From NCBI RefSeq assembly GCF_015561195.1, contig NZ_JADMSU010000003.1, forward strand, positions 1 to 64,000: a stretch of 64,000 nt of DNA. Reading direction: 5' to 3'. The DNA is from Collinsella aerofaciens (lineage in GTDB: Bacteria > Actinomycetota > Coriobacteriia > Coriobacteriales > Coriobacteriaceae). A program made the translations under genes and the position numbers. Positions 31,766-43,700 of the stretch are shown here, in pieces (position 1 is the stretch's first letter; every line of letters begins with the position of its first letter). Under the pieces are notes generated by a model. The model saw only the letters and a program-made list of their open reading frames with translations. It searched no databases and was not told the DNA's origin.

Positions 31766-34700
31766 TTACGCGTCCGAGCGACGGCGACGCAGCAGCTCGA
31801 GTCCCAGCGCGACAAGCGCAACGGCGCCTGCAGCGACGGCGACGGCCAATGGCGCACGATCGCCCGTGTCGGCGAGCTGCTGAACGCTCGACTTGGAAGA
31901 TTCCTTCTTGCCGGAGTTTTCCGCGCCCGATGCCTTTGCCTTATCAGCTGCGGAGTCATCCGAACTACCGGGTTTTGTCGGATCCTTTGAATCCGGCTGG
32001 TCGGAATCGGGCGTTCCGGGCTTTTCCGGCTCTGGCTTGCTCGGGTTGTCAGGCTCAGGCTTATCCGGGTTATCCGGGTCCGGCTTGTCCGGATCGGGTC
32101 CATCGGGCTTGTCCGGATCGGGAACCACCGGGTCCGGGTCGACAGGCTCCTGCTTCTTCTTCACCGTCAGCGTACCGGGCTCAACCGTGACATCGAAGTT
32201 CGGGTCGGCGACCGTCGCCCCGATCTGGTACTCGCCCGCCGGGGAACTCTCATCGGCGACGCAGGAGTACTCGACCTTCAAGCCCGAGGTATCAGCCGAG
32301 CTCTTTAGGCTCGAGGTAAAGGCGGGATTCATCTCTCCCTCGAAGCGTTCAACATCGTCGACCTTCACCTTAAGCTTCGCCGGCGCAATCTTGAACTTGC
32401 GCGAGGCGGCGCCGATATACCCGTTGCTTCGCAGCGTGGCAACGGCGCGATACGTGCCGGCATCGGTCGGGGCCTCACTCGACGAATAGTGCGTGCCGCC
32501 CGTCCCGTAATACCTGACCCTCAGGTCACCTTCGCAGGCCTTGGGAACCCCCGTGATCTTAGGCGATTGAGCATCACCGCTATAGACGAAGTTGCCGCCA
32601 TCAAATGCAAGCTCGACCCGCTTCGCCTGAACGACCAGAATGAAGTGTGCGGTCACGGTCTTGCCATGAGCGTCCTTGCATGTGATGTCAAAGGTAGACA
32701 CCCCGGCCTTGGACGGGGTGCCCGAGAGCGTCAGACCGCCCGCCGTGCGGGTGAGCTTAAACCCGTCGGGGAGCTTAGCGTCGTCCCACGTGTACTCATA
32801 CAGAGCTTCGCCACCCGCTGCACCCGCAATCGTCGCGCGATACGTGCTATGCGCACGTGCGACCGGCAGCAGACCGCCGTTGAACACAAGGGCATCCCGG
32901 GGCACAACGGAAACGACGGCACGATCGCTTTCCACCTGCGCCTCGGTACCAAGGTAGCGCTGAGTGACGCGGCAGAAATACTCGCCGCCGCAATCCTCAT
33001 TGAGGCCCTCGATGAGAAACGTCTCCCCCGTCTCGCCCTCGAGCGCCACGGCCTCGCCGCCCACCATGTGGAACCACTGATAGGAAAGTTCGACATCGGC
33101 GGCGGAACCCGTGGACGAGGACGCGTGGTCGAGGACGCCCTTGCCCGCCTCGGCAGCAACCGAGAGCACGGCAGCATCGCCCTCGTGGGCACTCGCGTCC
33201 TGTGGCTGCGCGATCACCTTCGGAGCGTCCGCTTTCGCGAACTCGAACGTAATCTCGTGCGACGCGGTGACGTCACTCACCGTGACCTCGTACGCTCCGC
33301 CCTCATAGTCGGAGATATCGAGATCGATGGCCTTGTCCGAGCCGGCTTCCGTGACCGTCACCCGCTCGAGGAAGCAGCCCTCGTCGGGCATCGCCGAGAG
33401 CGTCACGTCGCCGCCGGCATCAACGGTAACGGAAGCGTTGTCGACCGAACCGTTGACCGCCTTTGCCGTCACCTCAAAGCGCTCGGGCTTGTCCGGGTTA
33501 TCAGGCTCGGGGTTATCAGGGTCGGGATTATCGGGATCCGGCTTGGGGCCCGGATCAGGATTATCAGGTTCAGGGTTAGGATCCGGGTCGGGGTTGGGAT
33601 CCGGATCAGGCTGATCGGGGTCCGGATTGTCCGGATCCGGAACCACCGGGTCGGGATCGACGGGCTCCCGCTTCTTTTTCACCGTCAGCGTTCCGGGCAC
33701 GACCTCGACATCGAAGTTCGGGTCGGCGACCGTCGCGCCGATCTGGTACTCGCCAGCAGGAGAGCTCTCATCGGCATCGCAGGAGTACTCGACCTTCACA
33801 CGCGAAGTGTCAACCGCACTCTCCAGGCTCGAGGTAAACGCTGGGTTCGCCTCTCCCTCGAAGCGCTCGGCGTCGTCAACCTTCACCTTGAGCTTTGCCG
33901 GAGCGATCTCGAACTGGCAGGTAGCGGCACCGATGTAGCCGTGGCTGCGCAGCGTGACGACAGCGCGGTACGTGCCGGCATCGGTCGGGGCCTCCGTCGA
34001 GGAATATTGCGTACTTCCGGTACCGAAGTACCAGACCCTAAGGTCGCCCTTGCAGACCTTAGGGGCACCGGAAACTTCGGGCGCCTGCGACGCGCCATTA
34101 AAGGTAAAGTCGCCATCCGTGAACGATAGCTTTACGTGCTTTGCCTGGACAACGAGCGCAAAGCGGGCGGTCATGGCCTCGCCACGAGCATCCCTGCACG
34201 TGATATCAAAGGCGGAAACGCCCGTCTTGGACGGGATGCCCGAGAGCGTCAGGCCGCCCGAAGTACGGGAGAGCTTGAGCCCGTCGGGGAGCTTCGTCTT
34301 ATCCCATGCGTACTCGTACGGAGCCTTGCCGCCCGCGGCCCCGGCAATCGTTGCGAGGTACGTGCCGTGCGCGCTCGCTGCCGGCAGCAGGTCGCCGTTA
34401 AACACAAGGGTGTCCCACGGCACGACGGAAACGGCGGCACAATCACTGTCCGCTTGCTTCTCAGTACCAAGGTAGCGTTGAGTGATGCGGCAGAAGTACT
34501 CGCCGGCTTTCTCGTCATCGAGATCCGCGAGCGAGAGCGTCTCCCCCGTCTCGCCATCGAGCGCCACGGCCTTGCCATTCGCCATGCGGAACCACTGGTA
34601 GGAAAGCTCAACCTCGGCAGCGCAACCCGTGGACGAGGCCGCGTGGTCGGCGACGTTCTTGCCTGCCTCGGCCGCAACCGAGAGCACAGCCGAATCGCCC

Positions 34701-37700
34701 CCATGGACGCTCACGTCCTGCGGCTGCGCGACCACACGCGGAGCGTCCGCCTTCGCAAACTCGAACGTGACCTCCTGCGATGCGGTGACATCGCTCAGCG
34801 TGACCTCGTACGCCCCGCCCTTGTAATCAGAAATGTCGAGGTCAACGGTCGCATCCGAGCCGGCCTGCACGACCGTCACGCGTTCGAGGTAGCAGCCCTC
34901 GTCGGGCGTCGCCGAGAGGATCGCGTCCCCGCCCTCAACAACCGAAACCAAAGCATTGTCGACCGAACCGTTGACTGCCTTCGCCGTCACCTTGTAGTGC
35001 TCGGGCTTCTTCTTCACCGTCAGCGTTCCGGGCTTGACCGCGACATCAAAGTTCGGATCGGCGACCGCCGCGTCGATCTGGTACTCACCCGCCGGCGATT
35101 TCTTATTCGCCGAGCAGAAGTACGTAACCTTAACGTCCGAGGTGTCGCAACGGCTCACCAAGCTGGAGGTAAACTCGGGATTTTCCTGGCCCTCAAAGCG
35201 CTCGGCATCGTCGACCTTCACCAGCAACTGGGCAGGAGCAACAGAAACCGTCAACTCGACGTCCTCGGCGGCAAGATAGTTTCGAGACGCCTGGGCATGG
35301 GCGACAACACGTGCCGTACCGGCAGCCTTCACCGTCGCGCAGCGTCCCTTAATCGAAACCGGGCTCGCATCGTCATCGAAATCAACCAGCTCAAACGTCA
35401 CGGGAGTCTGGGCGACGTTGTTAAACACAATGGGGTCTCCACCGTAAACACTCGAATAGCTCGTCGTTCCCGTAATGGCCTGGCTTGCCTTTGCAATCGA
35501 GAACTCGGCGGACTGTTTACCCTGATAGTTGGGGTCAGTCACCGTAACCGTGACGCGGTAGTTGCCACTGTCGCACGGCTCCAGCGCCGTCGGACCATAG
35601 GACGTTCCATCTATACCGCGATAGGTAACGGAATAGGCAGACGCATCAAGGCTGGCAACCGCAACCGCCGCACCGTGTCGTGCGCCATCGTATGTCACAT
35701 CAGACGTCTCGATCGAAATATCGACCGGGGCCTTCTCGATCGTGAAGTCACAGGAGGCATTACCGACATATCCCTGGGCATCGAGCGTCGCCACCACACG
35801 ATACGTGCCGGCATCCACCGGCGCCTGATCCGACGAGTAATGTGTGTCGCCCGTGCCAACATAGGTCAGTTTGACATCGTCCTCGCAACCCTCGGGCACG
35901 CCCAAAAGCTCCGGTGCCTGCGCCGTCGCGTTGTAGGTAAAGGTCTGGCCCTCAAATGCAAGCGGGGCTTCCTTCGCCTTCACGAGCAGCGCGAAGTGCG
36001 CATCGCACTTGTTGCCCAGGTCATCGGTGCACCTAATCTTGAAGCGACGCACGCCCGTAGCCGCAGGCACGCCCGAGAGCACCAAGGCGCCCGATCCGTC
36101 ATCTGCCAGCGTCAGCTGCATGCCCTCAGGAACCTCAACATCATCCAAGTTGTACGCATACGGTGCCTTGCCGCCCGTAGCGCCGGCAATATCTGCACGG
36201 TACTCATCGTGAGCGGTCGCCGCCGGCAGCACGCGCCCGTTAAACACAAGTGCTTCTCGGGGCACGATGGATGCCTTCGCATGTTCGGTATCCGTCTTTA
36301 TCACCGTGCCCAGGTAGTTCTGCGTAATGCGGCAGAAGTACTCGCCTTCGCCGTCGCTGTCGAGCTGGGCGATCGAAAGAGTCTCCCCCGTCTCGCTCTT
36401 CAGCGCCACCGCCTTGCCGCCATCGTCAGACACGCGATACCACTGGTAGCTCAGCTTGACGTCTGCAGCGGATCCAGAAGACACGGCCGCATGGACGCGA
36501 ACGTTGCGTCCCGCCTCGGCGGCGACCGAAAGCTCAACCGGATCGCCCTCGTAAGCGCTCGCATCCTGCGGCTGAGCGAGCACCTCCGGAGCCGCAGCCT
36601 TCGCGAATTCAAACGTGACCTGCTGCGGAGCACTCACGCCACTCAGTGTGACCTCGTACGCCCCACCCTTGTAGTCAGAAATATCAAGGTCATAGGCATT
36701 GCCGGCCGAACCGCCATCACCGGCCTCTTCGGCAACGGTCACGCGCGTCAGGTAGCAGCCTTCATCGGACGTCGCCGAAAGCGTCACCTTGCCATCCGTA
36801 GCGACCAAAGCAGACTCCGGATCAACCGATCCGTTGACCGCTCGGGCCGTCACCTTGTACTTAGGCGCCTCCGCAAAGCGCGCCTCGACGGTCATGTTGT
36901 CCTCGGGGACAAACGTCCAGGTAGCATCCGTGCTCAGCGGCTCATCGCCCAACGACCCGTCGTCATTGCGTGCATACCACCCATCAAACACATAGCCCGC
37001 ATCGGGAACGGCAGTCAGGGTCGTGGACTCACCGTTCTCGACTTCGTTGGTCACGGCATAGCCCAGAGATTCGTCCTCGGAGGAACCATCGACGTGTCCG
37101 CCCTGACGCGAATCCACCGCTGTAACCGTCATCGACGCCCGCTCATAAACGGCCGTAAAAGTACGGTTGCCAAACACTACGCGGTTGATCACCGGCGTAA
37201 ATCCCACAGGCATGCCGTTCTCGTCGACCCAGTATTTAAACTTCCAACCCTTATGCGGCACGGTAAACATAATCGCCGCGGAGTGGTAGGAGCCGCCGGT
37301 ACCAAGCGCAACCATGCTAAAGCCCGCGTCCTTGGGATACGTAGCGACCTGAACATCGCAGCCCGTCTCGTAGAACACGGCCGTAAGCTGCTTATTCTCC
37401 TTTGCGGTACCGATATAGAACGCGCTGTAGCTCACCGTGACACCCGCATCGTCGACCCAATGCGAGAAGTGGTACTTCTTCCACGGGATCGCGATGGCCA
37501 TAAACATGTCGCCCCTGTCGTAGGACCTGCTACCGGCAGGAATGCCGTCGACCAGAAGGGCCGTACCGCGGAAGATGGACGAGCCAGTGACGGTAATGGT
37601 CACCTGTCCATCGGATTCGAACTGCGCGCAGTACGTTATGTCTTGCGCGGCGGTCACATCGAGGGTCGTCGCGGTCTCGACAATCGAGGTGCCCTCCTTG

Positions 37701-40700
37701 TCGGTGCTCCAGCCCACAAAGCGATAGCCCATACCGGCAACAGCGGTCAGCTCCACCTGATCGCCCACGGCAAAGCTACCGCTGCCCGTAACACGGCAGC
37801 CCCTATTCGAAGCCTTGTCCTTCACCACGACCTCGCCCGCAACAATCACCTCGTACGGATCGGCAAACACGGCCTGGAGCTCCAACGCATCGTCCTCGAG
37901 CCCCTCGACCATATCCTTGTCGAGCTTAACCCAGCAATGGGCGTCGCAGCTCAGCAGCGACTTATTGCCCTCGGCATCCAGGACATACCAGCCGACAAAA
38001 CGTTTGGTTCCCATAGGCGTAGCGTTGAGTTCGACCGTATCACCGAATTGATAGGAGCCCTCGCCGCTCAGGGTGCTAACGCTATCGTCACTCGCGCTCA
38101 AAACGACCTGATAGGACTTAGGCGTAAAGGTCGCCGTATAGGTGGCGTCACCCGCGACCTTAACGGTATAGTCGGCGTTCTCGCTGACTGTCTCGCCCTT
38201 GTCGTCCGTCCAACCCGCAAACGAATACCCGGTGTTGGCGATCGCACGAAGCGTTGCGCGGTCGCCAGGCTCATAGCCACCAAAGCCGCTCACGGCTCCG
38301 CCCTCGGCAGGCGAGGCAACGGTATGTACGACATACGAACCCGAGGCAAAGACGGCATAGAGCGACGTGTCCTCACGCACGGTGAATCGATAGGTTTTCT
38401 TGGAGCTCACGCACGTGCCATTCTGGAACCAGCCCACAAAAGCCGTATCCTCGGCGGCAACCGCACGCACGGTTGCGACCTGTCCGGCGGCATACGACCC
38501 CGCGCCCTCGACCGTGCCCATGCTCTCCTCGCACGAGACGTCCACCGTATATTGTTTTGCCGAGAACACGGCCTGGAGCGCCGTGTCAGACGTCGGCGCC
38601 ACGTGATAGGTGGTGTCGCGGCTTACCACGGCGCCCGAGGCATCGGCCCAATACTCAAACGCATAGCCCGAAAGCGCATGCGCGGTCAGCGTGGCGGCAT
38701 GCCCCGCCTCAACGGTACCTGTACCCTCGACCCAGCCGACGACGCTCGATTCGACCAGCGAACCGGTGCCGGAATCGACTACCGCCGTGGCGTCGACTTC
38801 ATAGCTTTTTGCCATAAAGCGAGCGACGTGCACATGGCTGCGCTCCTGGTGGCAGGTGAACTCCGCATCGGCAGACTCAAACGTGCCGTCGGCCGTATAC
38901 CAACCAGTAAAGACGTAACCGGGATTGGGCGTCGCCTTCAGGGCAACCTCCGCGCCGCGGTCGGCAAGGATTCGGCTCGCCTTGACGGTGCCACCCTCCG
39001 CAGGATCGGCGAGGGGCACGCAGACGGTATCGATAGGCACAAAGGCTGCGGTAATGACGCAGTGCCCGGTTTTGCCGCGAGCTTTGGCAACCAACGTGGT
39101 CTCGTGCTTAAGGCTCTTCAGGCGCCCGTTGACGTACCAACCCCAGAACAAATAGCCAGGACGAGCCTTGGCCGTCAGATGAAGGGTCTCCCCAAATTTG
39201 AACTTATCGGTCGCAGGCTTCACCACGGTCCCATTGCACGTCACGGTACCGCCGAGCCATGAATCGGCCGTGACCATGACCTCGGGCTTTGAGTCGGTAA
39301 AGATCGCGGTATAGGTATCGCTCTTGGTGACCTTAACGACTAGCTCGGCAGATTCGTACTCCTTACCGGAGCCGTCCTTCCAATGGTCAAAACGATAGCC
39401 GTCGTTGGCCTTTGCCTTGAGCATCACCGTATCGCCGTATCCGCAGGTAACAGAAGACGCCCCCGGGTGGCCCTCGATCTCAACCGTACCGCGCTCCACA
39501 AAGGTCTTTTTTGCCTTCGCCGTCACGGTATACGTGTTTTCCTCAAACACCGCGCGCACGGTGCATTCCACGTCCTCGGGATAGAACTCAAGGTAGCTGG
39601 GGTCGGTGCCCAAAAGCAGGTCCGTCTTGGCGTCGTACCAGCCCTTAAAGGTAAATTGTTTGCTCGCCTCCGCCGTGAGCTCAATGCTCAGCGTGGCAGG
39701 CTCGCCCTTCATGCAGTAGCCCTCACCGTGCACCATATATTTGCCCGCCATGGCCGCGGCCGGCTCAACGACAACGTCCACCTTGCAGGCACGCGTAAAC
39801 TTCGCCTGGACCACGCAGTCGGTAATGGGCTCAAAGGTATAGGAGCGATCGCTCGAAACCAGAGTCGAGGTGGCATCCGAGCCGCCGTTGCTCAGATACC
39901 AGCCGTCAAAGATATAGCCCTCGGATGGGGTGGCCTCCGCGGTCACGCGCTCACCTTCGGGAACCTCGAGCACCATGCCAGCAGTCTCGCCGCGCTTCAG
40001 CGTAACGGTACCGCCCTCGAGCGGGTCGGCCTCGGCACGCACGGTATGCGTATCTCTGCCGTCCATTACGGCCTCAATTCGGGCATTGCCGTTAACGCGG
40101 TATTCGCAAACTTCCTGCTTGTTGGCAATCGTGATGCCCTGCGCATCGGTTTCTCGCCATTCCACAAACCGGTACGTTTTCTCCGGATTATCGGGGCGCA
40201 CCTTGGGCCGCATCGTAAACGTAAGGATATCGCCATCCTTCGCGCGAACCTTGCCATCCACAACCAGCACGCCATCGCACAGCACCTCGGCGCTGTCGAA
40301 GGGATCGGTATTCACCAGGATAGTCTTGTCCGCCTTGCGGAAGCGTGCAACCAGATGGCGGTCGACCTCGGCCTTGAAGATATACGTACGCTCGGGCGAA
40401 ACCTCGATGCCATCCTCAAACCATCCCACAAAGGCATAGTCAGGACCCTCGCTCGCGGTGACCATAGCCTGGTCGCCACGCGTAATGCTCTGCTTTACAG
40501 GGCTTGCGGTGCAGCCTGTCGAAAAATCGGCCTGAATACCGTCGGCTTCGGCAACCGCCGTAATCTCGACTTTTTTCTCGAAAACGGCCGTCATTTTTAC
40601 GACCTCGGGCGTCAGGTCCGTGATCGTCATCGTCTTGAGAGGAGATGTCGAGACCTCGACGCCGTTCTCTTTCCAACATACGAAGCGATAGCCGGGATTT

Positions 40701-43700
40701 GCGACAGCCTCGAGCGTGGCGACCGTCCCCTCATAGTGGATACCGCCGCCGGTAACGACGCCGCCCACCTCGGGCTGCGCGGTGGCAATAATCTCAATCT
40801 TATGGTCGCCATGAGGCTTGGGCTTCTTGTGGTCGTCGATGATGTCCTTAATCTCCTTGAGCACCTTGGTGCCCACAGCGGCAACATCCTCAATGTTGTC
40901 GGCCATACCGATCTCAATCACCGCGTCGGCCGCGATGGGGTCGACAATCTCGCCCAAGCCATACATGGTAGCGAGAACGGCCGCAGCCGTAATCGCGGCG
41001 ATGAGCGCGGCCTTCAGCGCCGCGAGTGACTCGTCGGGGCCAGTCGCCTCACGGAAATGCGCGGTGTACTGCACATCCCCCTCGAGCACAAACGTATAGG
41101 ACGGACCATCGTCGCCGGTAAAGACAACGTTGCCGAGGGCATCGGTCGCGTAGTCAAACACATAGCCGGGTAACGGGACCGCTACGACCGTTACGCGTGA
41201 CCCGATGCCGTACAGACCGGTGGAAAGGAACTGTCCGAGCGGCTGCCCGTTCTCATCGACCCCGTCCACACTCAGGACCACGCTCGCCTGCGGAGCGCAG
41301 TAGCGCGGAGTGATCTCGATCTTGGAGTCGCTCTTATCCTCGGACACAGTCGCGTCCGCCTCGTTCACCGTATAGGTAAAGTCGAGTTGATCGCTCACGG
41401 CGTAGGCGTCACCGCCCTCACCCAGATACCAGCCCAGGAACAGCGCGTTATCCGTGACGGCGGAAACCTCAACCGTCTCGCCGGCATTGCGATAGCAGTT
41501 TTGAGCGGTAACACTCAGGTGCGCATAGTCCTGCGACGAGTCGGTCGCCTGCGCATCGTTGATGTGCACCGCATAGTCCTTGAGCTTAAAGCGAGCCTCC
41601 AGGGACAGATCCTTATCCGGCGTAAACGTGCAGACCGTCTCTTTGGAGATGTACTTGCCGGACTTGGTGTCATACCAGCCCTTAAAGGTAAGGTTGTCGT
41701 TGAGCATCCCCAAAGCACCGGCATCGAGCGTGACCTCGGTGCCCGAATCGATCGTCGTCACGCCGGAAACATCGGGCAGCTCAACGCCGTCCATCAGCTT
41801 GCGTTCGCCTTTATCGATCGTTTGGGCATAGGAGATCTGGAACGACGTCGGCTCAGGCTTCTTAAGCTGTAGCGTGCCCTTGGTCTGGGTTTCAAAATGT
41901 GAATAGCCATCGTCATACACGAGCTTTACGGGTTGTCCGTCCATCGACTCATCGAAGACGTCACCGTCGCACGGAGTCGCCGTTAGGTACTCACCCAGTT
42001 CTTCCTTTATGAGGGCTTCGTAGTTCCAAATCGAAACAGAATGCGGGTAATCGAGCTCGATGCTCATGCCCTCGAGCGAAATGGTGTCCCCCGGCTCATA
42101 GGTCATGTTGTTGGGATCGCAGGAGATCTCAACGTTCTTGAGCACCTTGCCCACCGGGACGGGTAGACAGCCGTTGCACCTCTCCCAAACAGCCTTGGGC
42201 TCTCCCTTGCTGTACTTCGGAATCATCTTGGCAGGGACCATGACGGTCATGTTGCGCTTGGGGAACGTGTCGGTATTAATGAGCACCGCATGGTTGCACC
42301 CAAAGAACACGGTCTCGAGGTTGGTGCTATAAAACGCCTTTTCCGGCAATTCCTCGATCTTGGAGTTATATGGCAGCGTCAGCCCGCCGTTCAAGTCGGT
42401 GCCGTAGAAGCAGGTGTGGCCAAGCGTTTCGATCGTTGTGTTGCTCTCGAGCCCGGTGGTAGCAAGGTTCGAGCAGAACCTGAACGCGCAAACGCCAATC
42501 GATGTAATGGAGGCATTCTTGGCCAGGCCGGTATCGGTCAGAGCCTTGCAGCCTTCGTAGGCGCTGTCGGGAATCGACGTGAGGCCAACGACCTTGTCGA
42601 GTCCCGTCGACACCAGCCCACTGTCGGCAAACGCGGCATAGCCCATCGAGCCAATGGTAGTAGTCTCGCTGATGTTCAGGCTCGCAAGCGACTCGCAGCC
42701 ATAGAACGCCTCTTTTCCGATGGTGCCGATGGTCATACCGGACAGGCTGATATCGGTGAGATTCGGGCAGTTATAGAAGGCGTGCAATCCGATTTTGGAA
42801 ATGGAGCTATTCTCAAAGCGCACTGAGCGCAGATTGGTAGAGTCGGCGCAGAGCTGCGCGTCGACTTCATCAACCCCGTAATCGACAATCAAATTCGTTA
42901 CCATTCGACCATCGACAGAGTTCTCGCGCGGGTTGTTTTCATCGATTTCTACCGTAAGATTTCCGTTTGCGTCGCACGGATACAGATAGTAGTTGGGCAT
43001 GAGCTTGGCATACTCGCAGGCCGCCTGCTGCAGGTTGCCCTTGCTGTACGCGACAAGGCGCGTGTAGCCATCGTCATACACCAGCTGTATGGGCTCTCCG
43101 TCCATCGAGCCATCGAAGACGTCGCCGTCGCAGGGAGTCGCCGTAAGGTATTCGCCGAGTTCTTCCTTTATGAGGGCTTCGTAGTCGCTATCCATCGTCG
43201 AATGAGGATATTGAAACGTGACACTCATGCCCTTGAGCGAAATGGTGTCGCCCTGCCGATAGGCCATCTTGTCGGGATCGCGCGAGACCTTAATCTTTTG
43301 AAGCATCTTGCCCACGGGGACGGGCAGGCTGCCATTGCAACTCTCCCAAACCTCTTTGGGGCGACCGCTTGCGTATTGCGAAACCATCTTGGCAGGGACC
43401 ATGACAGTCATGTTTTGCTTGGGGAACGTGGTGGAATTAATGAGCACCACATGGTCGCATCCAAAGTACACAGTTTCAAGCTTAGAGCCATAGAACGCAC
43501 GACTCGGCAGTTCCTCGATCTTGGAATAAAGGGGCAGCGTCAGCCCACCGCTCATATTGGTCCCAGAGAAACAACCTTCGCGGAGCGTCTCGATCGTCGT
43601 ATTGCTCTCGAGTCCCGTCGTCGCAAGGCACGAGCAGTTTCTGAACGCATCGACTCCGATTGATGTGATGGAGGTATTCTTATCCAGGCCAGTATCGGTT

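Noticed and set aside
34136-39262. 1708-codon plus-strand ORF opposite the giant surface-protein gene
   Set aside because: It is the mirror of a GC-rich repetitive coding strand: His/Arg/Gly-rich with no domain, no ribosome-binding site and no signal peptide.
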